64,000 bases of DNA from Rouxiella sp. S1S-2 (GCF_009208105.1 NZ_WFKL01000001.1:3844001-3908000); one strand, 5' to 3'. Shown: positions 47,295 through 58,817, numbered from the stretch's first letter. The notes: generated by a model from the sequence alone, not told the origin. A program made the numbers and translations.

Positions 47295-48260
47295 ATGAAA
47301 ATTTTTGGCTCACGTATTATTGCCGCATTGGCGCTGACTCTTGGGCTTGGCAGCGTCTTGCCCGCTCAGGCGCAGGAAAAAGATCCGCCTCAGTTTCGCG
47401 TTGCCATTCAAAAAGGCTCAGTCGGACTCATATTGGCCAAAAATCATCATCTATTAGAAAATCGTTTTCCTCATACCAAAATCACTTGGGTAGAATTTCC
47501 GGCAGGGCCACAGATCCTTGAGGCCTTGAACGTCGGCAGCATTGATTTCGGTGGTACCGGCGATCTGCCGCCGCTGTTTGCCCAGGCGGCAGGGGCAGAC
47601 CTGCTTTATGTTGGCTATCAGCCTCCTCAGCCCAAGGCAGAAGTGATCCTGGTGCCTGAAAACAGTCCGATAAAAACGGTCGCCGACCTCAAAGGGCACA
47701 CGGTTGCTTTTCAGAAAGGCTCCAGTTCGAATAATTTCGTCCTGCGCGCTCTGCAACAGGCCAATCTGAAATTTACCGATATCAAACCCATTAATCTCGC
47801 GCCCTCCGATGCGCTGGCGGCTTTCCAACAGCACGACGTCGACGCTTGGGCGATTTGGGACCCTTACTATTCTGCCGCCTTTAATCAGGGTGGCGTGCGC
47901 GTGCTTATCGATGGCACCACGCTCAATCAGACCGGCTCTTTCTATTTAGCACCCAAGAAATTTACCGAAGCTAATCCGCAGTTTATTTCTGACGTGCTGA
48001 AGGTGTTAACCAAAGCCAATGCGCTGGTTAAAACTGAGCCTCAACAAAGTATTCAACTGCTGGCGAAATCTACCGGTCTGCCGGAAAAAGTGATCACCAC
48101 CTATTTCTCTCATTTACCCGATGAGCCGATTACGCCGGTGGACGCGCACACCGAAAAACTTCAGCAGGCGACGGCAGATTTGTTCTATCAAAATCATCTG
48201 CTGCCCAAGCCCGTGATTATCAAGGACCGCATCTGGCACGCCCCTGCACTGGCGCAATGA
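47295..48260 (+). CDS. ssuA: Aliphatic sulfonate ABC transporter substrate-binding protein SsuA
   Basis: Periplasmic solute-binding protein, 321 residues. Sec signal MKIFGSRIIAALALTLGLGSVLPAQAQ, then FRVAIQKGSVGLILAKNHHLLE and LPPLFAQAAGADLLYVGYQP. ATG 47295 (GGGAAG 6 bases before) fixes the start; the longer in-frame extension is antisense-free but overlaps ssuE. Binds alkanesulfonates such as isethionate and taurine-like compounds. Confidence 0.94.
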   Translation: MKIFGSRIIAALALTLGLGSVLPAQAQEKDPPQFRVAIQKGSVGLILAKNHHLLENRFPHTKITWVEFPAGPQILEALNVGSIDFGGTGDLPPLFAQAAGADLLYVGYQPPQPKAEVILVPENSPIKTVADLKGHTVAFQKGSSSNNFVLRALQQANLKFTDIKPINLAPSDALAAFQQHDVDAWAIWDPYYSAAFNQGGVRVLIDGTTLNQTGSFYLAPKKFTEANPQFISDVLKVLTKANALVKTEPQQSIQLLAKSTGLPEKVITTYFSHLPDEPITPVDAHTEKLQQATADLFYQNHLLPKPVIIKDRIWHAPALAQ

Positions 48261-48332
48261 TCGGCTTTGAAACACGTTAATTAACCCGAATTGCTAGCTC
48301 ACCGTCCGCGGTGAAAGAAAAAGGAATATTAC

Positions 48333-49487
48333 ATGAGTCTGAACGTATTTTGGTTTTTACCTACTCACGGTGACGGTCATTATCTCGGCACCAATGAAGG
48401 TGCCAGGGCTGTCGATCACGGCTATTTGACGCAGATTGCGCAGGCGGTGGACCGCCTCGGCTTTGGTGGCGTACTGATCCCGACCGGTCGTTCATGTGAA
48501 GATTCTTGGCTGGTCGCGGCGTCGTTGATTCCGGCAACCCAGAAACTGAAATTTTTGGTCGCACTGCGTCCAGGCATTATTTCGCCCACGCTGGCGGCGC
48601 GTCAGGCGGCCACACTGGACAGGCTCTCCAACGGACGCGCCTTGTTTAATCTGGTCACCGGCGGTGACCCGGAAGAGTTAGCGGCCGAAGGGTTGTTCTT
48701 AAATCATGAAGAACGCTATGAGGCGGCAGCCGAATTTACCCATATCTGGCGCAGAGTGCTTGAAGGTGAAACCGTGACCTTCGAAGGCAAACACATCAGC
48801 GTGAAAGGCGCTAGCCTGCTGCATCCGTCGGTGCAAACCCCTCGCCCACCGCTCTACTTTGGCGGCTCGTCAGAAGCCGCGCAGGAACTGGCCGGTGAAC
48901 AGGTGGAACTTTATCTGACCTGGGGTGAACCGCTGGCGCAGGTCAAAGAAAAAATTGAGCAGGTGCGTGCCAAAGCGGCTAAACACGGCCGTACCGTAAG
49001 ATTCGGTATTCGCCTGCACGTGATTGTTCGCGAAACGACAGAGGAAGCCTGGAAAGCGGCCGACCGTCTGATAGCCAATCTCGACGATGAAACGATTGCC
49101 AAGGCACAGGCCAAGTTCGCCAAAACCGACTCGGTTGGGCAGCACCGCATGGCGGCGTTGCACGGCGGTAATCGCGACAAACTGGAAATAGCCCCGAATC
49201 TGTGGGCGGGCGTTGGCCTGGTGCGTGGCGGAGCGGGCACGGCGCTGGTCGGTGACGGTCCAACCGTGGCGGCAAGAATGCAGGAATACGCTGACCTGGG
49301 TATTGATACCTTTGTGCTGTCAGGTTATCCGCATTTGGAAGAAGCCTACCGCGTCGGCGAACTGCTGTTCCCGCATCTTGATTTAGCCACTGATGACGAC
49401 GTTAACGCCCCGGCACGGCGCGCCATTCAGGCGCACGGCGAGCTGGTCGCCCACGACTTTGCACCTCAGCGCGTATCAGAAAGTTAA
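48333..49487 (+). CDS. ssuD: FMNH2-dependent alkanesulfonate monooxygenase SsuD
   Basis: Desulfonates alkanesulfonates to aldehyde and sulfite using FMNH2 from SsuE. 384 residues; luciferase-like fold with [17 protein letters not shown] at the start, [45 protein letters not shown], and [17 protein letters not shown] strand ([18 protein letters not shown]). Stops 10 bases before ssuC. Confidence 0.95.
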   Translation: MSLNVFWFLPTHGDGHYLGTNEGARAVDHGYLTQIAQAVDRLGFGGVLIPTGRSCEDSWLVAASLIPATQKLKFLVALRPGIISPTLAARQAATLDRLSNGRALFNLVTGGDPEELAAEGLFLNHEERYEAAAEFTHIWRRVLEGETVTFEGKHISVKGASLLHPSVQTPRPPLYFGGSSEAAQELAGEQVELYLTWGEPLAQVKEKIEQVRAKAAKHGRTVRFGIRLHVIVRETTEEAWKAADRLIANLDDETIAKAQAKFAKTDSVGQHRMAALHGGNRDKLEIAPNLWAGVGLVRGGAGTALVGDGPTVAARMQEYADLGIDTFVLSGYPHLEEAYRVGELLFPHLDLATDDDVNAPARRAIQAHGELVAHDFAPQRVSES

Positions 49488-49497
49488 GGACCACAGA

Positions 49498-50292
49498 ATG
49501 AGCACCAAGACTGAGCGTTGGTTAGACAGAATTAGCCCGTGGGTGTTGCCTGTGGTGTTACTCGCCGCCTGGCAGTTGGCGGTGGAGGCTGGCTGGCTTT
49601 CAAACCGTATTCTGCCGGCCCCGAGCGCCGTGGTAGAGGCATTCTGGACGCTGGCGAAATCCGGCGATCTGTGGCAAAACCTGAAAATCAGCACCTTCAG
49701 GGCGCTAACCGGCTTTGTTATCGGCGGCAGTATTGGCCTGCTGCTCGGATTTATCACAGGTCTTTCTCGTTGGGGCGAGCGCCTGCTAGACAGTTCAATG
49801 CAAATGCTGCGTAACATCCCGCATCTAGCGCTGATCCCGCTGGTCATTTTGTGGTTTGGTATTGATGAATCCGCCAAGATTTTTCTGGTGGCGCTGGGCA
49901 CGCTGTTCCCGATTTATCTCAACACCTATCACGGCATTCGCAATATTGACCGCGGCCTGCTGGAAATGTCGCGCAGCTACGGACTTTCCGGATTCCCGCT
50001 GTTTATTCAGGTCGTGCTACCCGGTGCACTGCCATCCATTATGGTTGGCGTGCGCTTTGCCCTCGGCTTTATGTGGCTGACGCTTATCGTAGCAGAAACA
50101 ATTTCTGCCAACTCCGGCATCGGTTATCTGGCGATGAATGCCCGCGAGTTCCTGCAGACAGACGTCGTCGTGGTGGCGATTGTGCTTTACGCCATTCTTG
50201 GCAAACTGGCCGACATGCTGGCCCGAGCGCTGGAAAGCGTTTGGCTACGCTGGCATCCCGCCTACCAGAAGAAACAAGGAGAGGCCGCATGA
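49498..50292 (+). CDS. ssuC: Aliphatic sulfonate ABC permease SsuC
   Basis: Inner-membrane permease, 264 residues, with about six membrane segments and the coupling loop ([38 protein letters not shown]). Start ATG 49498, behind AAGGACCACAGA; an upstream frame start inside ssuD is rejected. Its TGA overlaps the ssuB ATG (ATGA). Confidence 0.94.
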   Translation: MSTKTERWLDRISPWVLPVVLLAAWQLAVEAGWLSNRILPAPSAVVEAFWTLAKSGDLWQNLKISTFRALTGFVIGGSIGLLLGFITGLSRWGERLLDSSMQMLRNIPHLALIPLVILWFGIDESAKIFLVALGTLFPIYLNTYHGIRNIDRGLLEMSRSYGLSGFPLFIQVVLPGALPSIMVGVRFALGFMWLTLIVAETISANSGIGYLAMNAREFLQTDVVVVAIVLYAILGKLADMLARALESVWLRWHPAYQKKQGEAA

Positions 50293-51062
50293 GTGAACCC
50301 ACGCGTATTCCTCAAGGCACGCCGGTCACGCTGGCAGGCATTGTCAAAAATTATGGTCATCGTGCCGTCTTAAAAGATATTAATCTTCGCATCTCGCCCG
50401 GGCAGTTTGTGGCAGTTGTCGGACGCAGCGGCTGCGGTAAAAGCACGCTTCTGCGTCTGCTGGCAGGATTAGAAAAAACCACCCGCGGCGAACTGCTCAG
50501 CGGCAGCGCGCAGCTGAGCAACGTTCAGGATGATACCCGCTTGATGTTTCAGGATGACCGCCTGCTGCCGTGGAAAAAGGTTATCGATAACGTCGGTCTT
50601 GGCCTGAAGGGTAATTGGCGACCGGCGGCTCAGGCGGCGCTTGAAGAAGTCGGCCTGGCCGATCGTGCCAACGAATGGCCCGCCGCGCTTTCCGGTGGTC
50701 AAAAGCAACGCGTTGCTTTGGCACGCGCGCTGGTGCATCGCCCTCGCCTGCTGCTGCTCGACGAACCCTTGGGCGCGCTTGACGCGTTGACCCGCATTGA
50801 GATGCAAAGTCTGATTGAGCGCCTGTGGCAACAACACGGCTTTACCGTACTGCTGGTGACGCACGATGTCAGCGAAGCCGTCACCGTTGCAGATCGAGTG
50901 ATTCTTATCGAACAAGGCGAGGTCGGGCTGGACCTGCTGGTTGATTTACCGCGTCCACGCCGCCGAGGCTCCGTCCGGCTTGCGGAGCTGGAAGAACAGG
51001 TATTGGACCGCGTGTTGCGCCCACAGTTGCCCAACACCGAAGCCAAACTGGCACAGCGTTAA
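50289..51062 (+). CDS. ssuB: Aliphatic sulfonate ABC ATPase SsuB
   Basis: ATPase of the sulfonate importer, 257 residues. Walker [12 protein letters not shown]-loop [12 protein letters not shown], signature [15 protein letters not shown], Walker [13 protein letters not shown], and H-loop [10 protein letters not shown]. Start ATG 50289 overlaps ssuC. Last gene of the ssu operon. Confidence 0.95.
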   Translation: MSEPTRIPQGTPVTLAGIVKNYGHRAVLKDINLRISPGQFVAVVGRSGCGKSTLLRLLAGLEKTTRGELLSGSAQLSNVQDDTRLMFQDDRLLPWKKVIDNVGLGLKGNWRPAAQAALEEVGLADRANEWPAALSGGQKQRVALARALVHRPRLLLLDEPLGALDALTRIEMQSLIERLWQQHGFTVLLVTHDVSEAVTVADRVILIEQGEVGLDLLVDLPRPRRRGSVRLAELEEQVLDRVLRPQLPNTEAKLAQR

Positions 51063-51080
51063 CTCTCTTCATGAGCCATA

Positions 51081-51110
51081 AAAAAGGGCGACATTCCTGT
51101 CGCCCTTTCG
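51081..51110. terminator. Bidirectional terminator between ssuB and pepN
   Basis: Stem AAAGGGCGAC/GTCGCCCTTT (51083-51092, 51099-51108) flanked by A and T runs. Confidence 0.85.
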
Positions 51111-51133
51111 CTTTTACCCCTTCAACCAATCAA

Positions 51134-53785
51134 TCATGCATCCAGCGCCTTGGTGATTTTCTCGTACAGGTCACCGGAAAGATTTTCCAGACCTTTTAAC
51201 TGCTGCAGTGCCTGGCGCATCAACGCCTGACGGCCTGCGTCGTAACGTTTGAGGCGGATCAGCGGCTCAATCATGCGTGCAGCCACCTGCGGGTTACGGG
51301 TGTTAAGGTCGGTCAGCATTTCGACCAGGAAGGCATAACCGCTGCCGTCTGTCGCGTGGAACGCCGCCGGGTTACCCTGAGCGAATGCGCCAATCAGCGA
51401 GCGAATGCGGTTCGGGTTACCCATGGTGAACGAACGGTGCGTCAACAGACTGCGTACCTGCGCCAACACGTCGGCGGCCGGGCTGGTGGCCTGCAGGATG
51501 AACCATTTGTCCATCACCAGGCCGTCCTTATGCCAGCGATCGTCGTAGGCAGCCAGCAAAGCATCGCGGCATGGCAGATTTGCCGCCACGGCTGCAGACA
51601 TCGCCGCCAGAGAATCAGTCATGTTATCAGCCTGTTCGAACTGCGTGCTGACCAGCTTGTCTGCCTGTGCCGCATCGGCGAATGCCAAATAACGCAGGCA
51701 GACGTTGCGCAGTGAGCGTTTACCAATATCGGCATGCTCAACGCGATAAGACGCCAGACTGTTGGCGTGATAAACCGCCAGGAATTCATCGGCCATTTCA
51801 GCTGCCAGGCAGCGCGTAATAGACTCATACACCGCGCTAATGGCTTCAGGGTCGATAATACTGAAAAGTTCGGCGATTTCGTTTTCTGACGGCAGAGTCA
51901 GGATCTGCGCGGCCAGTGCGGGATCGACATTTTCATCCAGCAACACGGCGCGGAAAGCATCGGCCACGTGCAGCGGCAAAGACAGTGGTTGTTTCTGCTG
52001 ATGACGCGCCACATTCAGCCTGATATAAATGGCCAGGAGACTCTGCGCCGAGTCCCAGCGAGAAAAATCGTTGCTGGCGTGTTTCATCAAGAAGGTCAGT
52101 TGATGATCGCCATACTTGTAGTCCAGCTTAACCGGCGCAGAAAACTCGCGTAATAAAGAAGGGATAGGTTGATAAGCAACGTCTTCAAAAACAAAGGTTT
52201 GCTCCGCTTCAGTCACGTTCAACACATTACTGACCTTCTGACCTCCCTGCTTAAGCTCGATAACACCACCCTGCGAGTCGTATAGTTCGATATCCAGCGG
52301 GATGTGCAGCGGCAGCTTCTCAGTCTGATCCGGGGTTGCCGGCGTTTTCTGGCTCACGGTTAAGGTATAGGTCTGCTTCTCAACGTCATAGTCATCACGC
52401 ACGGTTAAAATAGGCGTACCAGACTGGCTGTACCAGCGGCGGAACAGCGATAAATCGACGTTGGATGCGTCTTCCATCGCCTGCACGAAGTCATCGCAGG
52501 TTGCCGCACTGCCGTCATGACGCTCGAAGTAAAGCGCGATACCTGCCTGGAACTGCTGCTCACCCAGTAAAGTGTGCAGCATGCGGATCACTTCCGACCC
52601 TTTTTCATACACGGTCAGTGTGTAGAAGTTATTCATTTCAATAACTTTTTCGGGACGGATCGGGTGCGCCATCGGACTGGCATCTTCGGCGAACTGCGCG
52701 CCGCGCATCACGCGAACGTTGTCGATACGGTTAACGGAGCGGGAACCTAAGTCAGAGCTGAACTCCTGGTCACGGAACACAGTCAGGCCTTCTTTCAGGC
52801 TCAGCTGGAACCAGTCGCGGCAGGTCACGCGGTTGCCGGTCCAGTTGTGGAAATATTCGTGTCCGATAACGGCTTCAATGCCGAGATAGTCTTTATCGGT
52901 GGCGGTTTCCGCCTTGGCCAGCACGTATTTAGAGTTGAAAACGTTGAGGCCTTTATTCTCCATTGCACCCATATTAAAGAAATCAACGGCAACAATCATA
53001 AAGATATCAAGGTCATATTCTAGATTGAAACGCGTTTCGTCCCACTTCATTGACTGCTTCAGTGACTCCATCGCCCAGTCGGCGCGGTCAAGATTGCCGC
53101 GATCGACGAAAATCTCCAGCGCGATATCACGCCCGGAGCGAGTAATAAAGTTGTCACGCAGCACGTCAAAGTCACCGGCTACAACGGCAAACAAGTAGCA
53201 AGGTTTCGGGAACGGATCCTGCCATTTAATCCAATGACGACCGCCCTCCAATTCGCCGCCGTCAACGCGGTTGCCATTGGAGAGCAAGTAAGGATAAAGC
53301 GCTTTGTCGGCTACAATGCGAGTGGTAAATCGCGCCAGAACGTCTGGACGATCCAGATAATAGGTAATATGACGGAAACCTTCCGCTTCACACTGGGTAC
53401 ACAGCGCCTCACCCGACAGGTACAACCCCTCAAGAGCCGTATTTTTGGCCGGATGGATTTCGTTCACAATTTTCAGCTCAAAGGCTTCTGGCAAACCCTT
53501 AATCACCAGCTTGCCTTCACGCAGCTGATAGTTTGGCCAGTCCTGACCGTTAATTTTCAGGCTAATCAGCGTCAGGTCTTCGCCGTTTAACACCAGCTCA
53601 GCGCCTTCTGCACCCAGGCGTTTGACTTGACTGACGGCAGTGACCACGGTGGTCTGCGCATCGAGGTCGAAATCCAAATCAATATCAGTAATGGTGTAAT
53701 CCGGGGCGCGGTAGTCGTGACGATATTTTACCTGCGGATGTTCTGATGCGTCGGTCTGTTGTTCCGTTTGCAGCTGGTCAGTCAT
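51134..53785 (-). CDS. pepN: Aminopeptidase N (M1 family)
   Basis: Zinc metallo-aminopeptidase, 883 residues (E. coli 870; 13 more at the N-terminus). GAMEN exopeptidase motif (FFNMGAMENKGLN), Zn site HEYFHNWTGN at about 309 with Glu 18 residues on, and the catalytic Tyr region YTLTVYEKGSEVIRMLHTLLG. ATG 53785 behind AAAGG is preferred over 53809. Convergent with ssuB. Confidence 0.95.
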   Translation of the reverse strand: MTDQLQTEQQTDASEHPQVKYRHDYRAPDYTITDIDLDFDLDAQTTVVTAVSQVKRLGAEGAELVLNGEDLTLISLKINGQDWPNYQLREGKLVIKGLPEAFELKIVNEIHPAKNTALEGLYLSGEALCTQCEAEGFRHITYYLDRPDVLARFTTRIVADKALYPYLLSNGNRVDGGELEGGRHWIKWQDPFPKPCYLFAVVAGDFDVLRDNFITRSGRDIALEIFVDRGNLDRADWAMESLKQSMKWDETRFNLEYDLDIFMIVAVDFFNMGAMENKGLNVFNSKYVLAKAETATDKDYLGIEAVIGHEYFHNWTGNRVTCRDWFQLSLKEGLTVFRDQEFSSDLGSRSVNRIDNVRVMRGAQFAEDASPMAHPIRPEKVIEMNNFYTLTVYEKGSEVIRMLHTLLGEQQFQAGIALYFERHDGSAATCDDFVQAMEDASNVDLSLFRRWYSQSGTPILTVRDDYDVEKQTYTLTVSQKTPATPDQTEKLPLHIPLDIELYDSQGGVIELKQGGQKVSNVLNVTEAEQTFVFEDVAYQPIPSLLREFSAPVKLDYKYGDHQLTFLMKHASNDFSRWDSAQSLLAIYIRLNVARHQQKQPLSLPLHVADAFRAVLLDENVDPALAAQILTLPSENEIAELFSIIDPEAISAVYESITRCLAAEMADEFLAVYHANSLASYRVEHADIGKRSLRNVCLRYLAFADAAQADKLVSTQFEQADNMTDSLAAMSAAVAANLPCRDALLAAYDDRWHKDGLVMDKWFILQATSPAADVLAQVRSLLTHRSFTMGNPNRIRSLIGAFAQGNPAAFHATDGSGYAFLVEMLTDLNTRNPQVAARMIEPLIRLKRYDAGRQALMRQALQQLKGLENLSGDLYEKITKALDA

Positions 53786-54449
53786 AAAAGAACCTTTTGG
53801 CGTTTTCATTGGGATACGCGTGACGCGGTTAGAATAAACTTTATCACAGAAGGCGAAAATTCCCAGATTGTTGCCGGGATGTTGGCGACGACCGTCGAGC
53901 TTTTAGGCAAAGCGGTCAGCGTGGTCTCGCAAAGATAAAAAATAATCAGGCCAATCATTCACTTTTTTTTAACTTTTTTGTGCTATTCCCATTAACACCG
54001 CCACTAAATTATTTCGCCGGTCGTCAATTCATTGCGCAGGAGCCGAGCGCCGTATCACCGCCTCAAAAGTGTGATCAACTCTCTGTATTTAATGAAATTA
54101 AAATGAAAGACATTAATTTTTAACGGGTTATTCTTTTGTTAAGACTTATCGGAAAGCGGTGTTTAATATCCTTAACAAGGCACAATTGGCCCTCGACCTG
54201 GCGCGGTGAATTGTGCTGAGATGAGGGTTCATTGGCTTGATAATGCGGTATACTTCCCGAACTTTGCCGATTTTACTCAGGTTATAAACAAATTTAATAT
54301 TCGAAGTAGAAGGGCCACGGCAAGGCAGTAAGCGAGTGAATTTCAATGAACTGACATAGATCAGTGATTTGGGTGAACGAACGCAGATAATGCCGCTGTG
54401 GTTTCAAGTACCAAGAATATAGCCTGTTGCTGACGAGGATGTTGCGCGT
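53786..54449. other. pepN-pncB intergenic region
   Basis: About 660 bases between divergent genes. An inverted repeat GCACAATT/AATTGTGC lies at 54180-54187 and 54209-54216. A candidate -10 TATACT is near 54250. The half TAAACA (near 54287) could be part of a NadR site for pncB but no second half is obvious. No gene seen. Confidence 0.5.
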
Positions 54450-55655
54450 ATGACTTCATTCGCCTCCCCGATTTTGACTTCATTGTTAGATACCGATGCC
54501 TATAAGCTCCACATGCAGCAGGCGGTCTATCATCGTTATGCTACGAGTCGCGTCGTTGCCGAGTTCCGTTGCCGTGGCGACGAGCTGCTGGGCGAATACG
54601 CCGAAGAGATATATGACCAGGTTCAACTGATGAGTGAACTGGCGCTGACTGAGGAAGAGTTCAGCTATCTTTCCAGCCTGCCATTCTTCAGTCAGGACTA
54701 TTTGCAGTGGCTGCGTTCATTCCGCTACAACCCTGAACACGTTGAGGTATCGAACCGCAGCGGGCATTTGCATATTCGCATCTCAGGCCCGTGGCGCGAG
54801 GTTATCATGTGGGAAGTGCCACTGCTGGCGGTGATCAGTGAGGTGGTTCACCAGCATCGCTCCCCGGACGTTACGCCCGAAATGGCGGTTGAACAGCTAC
54901 GAAAAAATCTGCAAAAATTCAGGCAAGATTCTGCCGACGTTGATATCTCGGCCTTTAAACTCATGGACTTCGGCACGCGCCGCCGCTTTTCTGGCGCCGT
55001 TCAGCGGGCGATTGTCAGCACGTTAAAAGAAGAGTTTCCTTATCTGGTGGGCACCAGCAACTACGATTTGGCGCACAAACTGCAGCTGAGTCCCGTGGGT
55101 ACCCAGGCGCATGAGTGGTTTCAGGCGCATCAGCAGCTGAGTCCAGTGCTGGCCAACAGTCAGCGCGCCGCCTTGCAAGCGTGGCTGGATGAATATCCTG
55201 ACCAGTTAGGGATTGCGCTGACCGACTGCATTACCATGGACGCTTTCCTGCGCGACTTTGGTTCGAAGTTTGCCAACGCTTATCAGGGTCTGCGCCATGA
55301 CTCGGGCGATCCGTTTGAATGGGGCGAGAAAGCGATTGCCCATTATCAGAAACTCGGTATCGATCCGATGACTAAAACGCTGGTCTTCTCGGACAATCTG
55401 GACTTGGATAAGGCGCTCGACCTCTATCGCCGCTTCCATCAGCGCGTCAATCTGGTGTTTGGTATTGGCACCCGTTTAACCTGCAATATTCCCGACGTAA
55501 AACCGCTGAATATTGTCATCAAACTGGTGCAGTGCAATGGCAAGCCGGTGGCCAAACTTTCAGATAGCCCGGGCAAAACGATTTGTCAGGACAAGGCCTT
55601 TGTTAAGGCTCTGCGCAAAGCTTTTGATTTACCCTTGGTGAAGAAAGCGTCTTAG
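54450..55655 (+). CDS. pncB: Nicotinate phosphoribosyltransferase PncB
   Basis: Makes nicotinate mononucleotide from nicotinate and PRPP with ATP, the salvage entry to NAD. 401 residues. Conserved N-terminal [68 protein letters not shown] and [28 protein letters not shown] behind CGAGGATGTTGCGCGT. Terminates near 55900. Confidence 0.96.
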   Translation: MTSFASPILTSLLDTDAYKLHMQQAVYHRYATSRVVAEFRCRGDELLGEYAEEIYDQVQLMSELALTEEEFSYLSSLPFFSQDYLQWLRSFRYNPEHVEVSNRSGHLHIRISGPWREVIMWEVPLLAVISEVVHQHRSPDVTPEMAVEQLRKNLQKFRQDSADVDISAFKLMDFGTRRRFSGAVQRAIVSTLKEEFPYLVGTSNYDLAHKLQLSPVGTQAHEWFQAHQQLSPVLANSQRAALQAWLDEYPDQLGIALTDCITMDAFLRDFGSKFANAYQGLRHDSGDPFEWGEKAIAHYQKLGIDPMTKTLVFSDNLDLDKALDLYRRFHQRVNLVFGIGTRLTCNIPDVKPLNIVIKLVQCNGKPVAKLSDSPGKTICQDKAFVKALRKAFDLPLVKKAS

Positions 55656-55667
55656 TTCTGTGACGCC

Positions 55668-55702
55668 GCCCCTTTCCCCGTTGAAAAAATGGGAGAAGGG
55701 GC
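55668..55702 (+). repeat. Hairpin just after pncB
   Basis: GCCCCTT and AAGGGGC arms with CCC/GGG inside and one mismatch around a loop of about 11 bases. A T tract is absent, so it is a 3' hairpin of pncB mRNA or an intergenic repeat. Confidence 0.55.
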
Positions 55703-55764
55703 AAAATACGCCCCCAGAAACACGCCCTCTCGCGGCTAAATTCTTCTTTATCTCTATCAGGCCT

Positions 55765-55801
55765 GCTTCTTCTCTTCTTTATATAGAAGAAGAGAAGAAG
55801 C
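55765..55801. repeat. 15-bp perfect polypurine/polypyrimidine hairpin
   Basis: GCTTCTTCTCTTCTT (55765-55779), loop TATATAG, then AAGAAGAGAAGAAGC (55787-55801), an exact inverted repeat. One arm is all pyrimidine but for the first G, the other all purine but for the last C. It is preceded by TTCTTCTTTATCTC, similar in composition. Confidence 0.85.
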
Positions 55802-55858
55802 GAAATAAGCTACTTTTTCACCACTTCCCCACTCTTTGCTTTAAACCTATTTAAAGAT

Positions 55859-55905
55859 ATCGCCGCCGCAGCATAAATGTTGCGTTCCGGCGGCGATTTC
55901 TTCTT
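55859..55905 (+). terminator. GC-rich hairpin, probable pncB terminator
   Basis: ATCGCCGCCG (55859-55868) pairs exactly with CGGCGGCGAT (55888-55897), then TTCTTC. Tail is weak in T, so strength is uncertain. Confidence 0.55.
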
Positions 55906-56030
55906 GTGTCCTGAAAAAGGCTAAGTAACATAGCAAAACCCTTTTTTATAAAGGTGTGGCTTTCCAAGCAGGTTTTTAATACGAATTTAAAACCATCGGT
56001 ATCATCAGAACTATTTTAAGAGAGAAATCT

Positions 56031-57431
56031 ATGAGCGTTGTGCCTGTAGTCGACGTACTGCAAGGCCGTGCTGCGGTTGACAGTGAAGTCACCGTACGCG
56101 GTTGGGTGCGTACCCGGAGAGATTCAAAAGCTGGCATCTCCTTCGTCGCCGTTTATGACGGCTCCTGCTTTAATCCGTTACAGGCCGTCGTTAATAATTC
56201 TTTGCCTAATTATCAGGACGAAGTGTTGCGCCTGACGACCGGTTGTTCCGTAGAAGTCACCGGTATTGTGGTCGCCTCTCCGGGCGAAGGTCAAAGCTTT
56301 GAGCTGCAGGCCACCGCAATCAAGGTGGTTGGCTGGGTTGATGATCCTGATACTTACCCGATGGCGGCAAAACGCCACAGCATCGAATACCTGCGCGAAG
56401 TTGCACACCTGCGTCCGCGTACCAACCTGATTGGTGCCGTAGCGCGTGTGCGTAACACCCTTTCACAGGCGATTCACCGCTTCTATCATGAAAACGGCTA
56501 TTTCTGGGTTTCGACGCCGCTTATCACCGCCTCCGATACTGAAGGTGCAGGCGAGATGTTCCGCGTTTCAACCTTGGACATGCAAAACCTGCCGCGTACT
56601 GACAAAGGCGAAATCGACTACAGCGAAGACTTCTTTGGTAAAGAAGCCTTCCTGACCGTATCCGGCCAGCTTAACGGCGAAACCTACGCTTGTGCGTTAT
56701 CTAAAGTTTACACTTTCGGCCCCACTTTCCGCGCCGAGAACTCCAACACCAGCCGCCACTTGGCGGAATTCTGGATGGTAGAACCTGAGGTTGCCTTTGC
56801 AACCCTCGACGACATCGCCGCACTGGCTGAACGCATGCTGAAGTATGTTTTCCAAGCAGTTTTGGACGAACGAGCGGACGATATGGCATTTTTCCAGGAG
56901 CGCGTAGACAAAGATGCTGTTTCACGCCTTGAGCGATTTGTAACGTCCGATTTCGCGCAGGTCGACTACACCGACGCGGTTAATATCCTCATCGCGTCAG
57001 GTCAGAAGTTCGAAAATGAAGTGTCGTGGGGCGTTGATCTCTCTTCAGAGCACGAACGTTACCTCGCAGAGCAGCATTTTAAAGCGCCGGTGGTAGTGAA
57101 AAACTACCCTAAAGATATCAAGGCCTTCTACATGCGTATGAACGACGACGGCAAAACGGTAGCCGCAATGGACGTTCTTGCACCTGGAATTGGCGAGATT
57201 ATTGGTGGTTCTCAGCGTGAAGAGCGTCTGGATGTGCTGGATGCGCGTCTTGAAGAGATGGGCTTGAATAAAGAAGATTACTGGTGGTATCGCGATCTCC
57301 GTCGCTACGGCACTGTTCCACACTCGGGTTTCGGTTTGGGCTTTGAGCGTTTAGTGGCTTATGTCACCGGTGTGCAAAACGTGCGTGACGTTATTCCCTT
57401 CCCACGTACTCCACGCAATGCAACCTTCTAA
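56031..57431 (+). CDS. asnS: Asparaginyl-tRNA synthetase AsnS
   Basis: Class IIb aminoacyl-tRNA synthetase, 466 residues (as E. coli). N-terminal OB-fold anticodon domain ([35 protein letters not shown]); motif 2 [21 protein letters not shown]; motif 3 [27 protein letters not shown]. Start ATG 56031 behind AAGAGAGAAATCT. Followed by a terminator at 57472. Confidence 0.97.
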   Translation: MSVVPVVDVLQGRAAVDSEVTVRGWVRTRRDSKAGISFVAVYDGSCFNPLQAVVNNSLPNYQDEVLRLTTGCSVEVTGIVVASPGEGQSFELQATAIKVVGWVDDPDTYPMAAKRHSIEYLREVAHLRPRTNLIGAVARVRNTLSQAIHRFYHENGYFWVSTPLITASDTEGAGEMFRVSTLDMQNLPRTDKGEIDYSEDFFGKEAFLTVSGQLNGETYACALSKVYTFGPTFRAENSNTSRHLAEFWMVEPEVAFATLDDIAALAERMLKYVFQAVLDERADDMAFFQERVDKDAVSRLERFVTSDFAQVDYTDAVNILIASGQKFENEVSWGVDLSSEHERYLAEQHFKAPVVVKNYPKDIKAFYMRMNDDGKTVAAMDVLAPGIGEIIGGSQREERLDVLDARLEEMGLNKEDYWWYRDLRRYGTVPHSGFGLGFERLVAYVTGVQNVRDVIPFPRTPRNATF

Positions 57432-57471
57432 TTAATTAAGAGTTATTAATTTAACATCTTTTGATACAAAT

Positions 57472-57504
57472 CTAAGGCCAGCGATGCTGGCCTTAGCTAT
57501 TTTT
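57472..57504 (+). terminator. Terminator after asnS
   Basis: Perfect 11-bp stem CTAAGGCCAGC/GCTGGCCTTAG (57472-57482, 57486-57496) with a GAT loop and CTATTTTT tail. Confidence 0.8.
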
Positions 57505-57731
57505 AAACCTAGATCCCTGTCACAAAGTTCCGTAAATTTAATATTTTGTAACACATTCTTTCTCACTGAAACAAGTTTAGGCGTTTAGTAGCATTTTCGA
57601 TGTAGATTAAGCGCACCCTCAATGGAACACTGCGTTCAGACACAGGAGACACCAAACTATCAACAATAGTTCCGTAAATTATTGTAGGCAGTGGCAAGGT
57701 GTCCAAATAACACCAATGAGGGTAATAATAA
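57505..57731 (+). promoter_or_regulatory. ompF promoter region and leader
   Basis: The leader from about 57636 is similar to E. coli ompF, including GACACCAAACTATC, AATAGTTCCGTAAATTATTG, and the end GAGGGTAATAATAA before ATG. This is where MicF pairs in E. coli; OmpR sites are expected upstream but are not claimed. Confidence 0.6.
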
Positions 57732-58817
57732 ATGATGAAGCGCAACATTCTCGCAGTGGTAATCCCAGCCTTGTTAGCTGCTGGCGCAGCAAACGCAGCC
57801 GAAATCTATAATAAAGACGGCAACAAGCTGGATCTGTACGGAAAAGTAGACGGTCTGCATTACTTCTCTAAAGACGACGGTAGCGATGGCGACCAGTCTT
57901 ACGTTCGTTTCGGCTTCAAAGGCGAAACCAAGATCAATGACAACATCACCGGTTACGGCCAGTGGGAATACAACATTCAGGCTAACAACTCAGAAGGTGC
58001 TGACGCGCAAAGCGGCAACAAAACCCGTCTGGGCTTCGCAGGTCTGAAATTCAACGAATACGGTTCATTCGACTACGGTCGTAACTACGGCCTGATGTAT
58101 GACACTATCGGCTGGACCGATATGATGCCAGAATACGGCGGCGACTCTGGTTACTCAGACGGCTACCTGTCTGGTCGTTCTACCGGCGTGGCAACTTACC
58201 GTAACACCAACTTCTTTGGTCTGGTTGATGGATGGGACTTCGCCGTTCAGTACCAGGGCAAAAACGACCGCGACAACGGTGATATCCTGCGCGGTAACGG
58301 CGACGGTTATGCGCTGTCAACGTCTTACACCTCTTCTATCGGTCTGGGCATCGTAGCGTCTATGGCGCAGTCTAACCGTACCGACGGTCAGAAAGCGCTG
58401 GCTTACGGCAACGACAAAAACAAAGCACGCAGCTGGGGTACCGCAGTTAAGTATGATGCGAACAACATCTACCTCGCCGCTCTCTACACCGAAACTCGCG
58501 ATGCTGCTCGTATCTCCAACTCGAACAACGACGACGAAGGCTTTGCAAACAAAGCTGTAACGACCGAAGTTATCGCTCAGTACCAGTTCGATTTCGGCCT
58601 GCGTCCGTCTATCGCCTACGTTCAGTCTAAAGGCAAAGACATCGAAGGTATCGGCGATGCTGACCTGTACAAATACTACGAAGTGGGCGCAACTTACTAC
58701 TTCAACAAAAATATGTCTACCTATGTTGACTACAAAATCAACCGCCTGAACGACAACAACCCACTGGGTCTGGCGACAGACGACGTTGTTGCACTGGGTC
58801 TGGTATACCAGTTCTAA
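57732..58817 (+). CDS. ompF: Porin OmpF
   Basis: Trimeric general porin, 361 residues. Signal peptide [22 protein letters not shown], mature [57 protein letters not shown] (constriction loop L3), and the C-terminal Phe of GLVYQF needed for BAM targeting. Nearest to E. coli OmpF by start, leader and synteny (asnS-ompF-aspC). Codon use is highly biased. Confidence 0.94.
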   Translation: MMKRNILAVVIPALLAAGAANAAEIYNKDGNKLDLYGKVDGLHYFSKDDGSDGDQSYVRFGFKGETKINDNITGYGQWEYNIQANNSEGADAQSGNKTRLGFAGLKFNEYGSFDYGRNYGLMYDTIGWTDMMPEYGGDSGYSDGYLSGRSTGVATYRNTNFFGLVDGWDFAVQYQGKNDRDNGDILRGNGDGYALSTSYTSSIGLGIVASMAQSNRTDGQKALAYGNDKNKARSWGTAVKYDANNIYLAALYTETRDAARISNSNNDDEGFANKAVTTEVIAQYQFDFGLRPSIAYVQSKGKDIEGIGDADLYKYYEVGATYYFNKNMSTYVDYKINRLNDNNPLGLATDDVVALGLVYQF

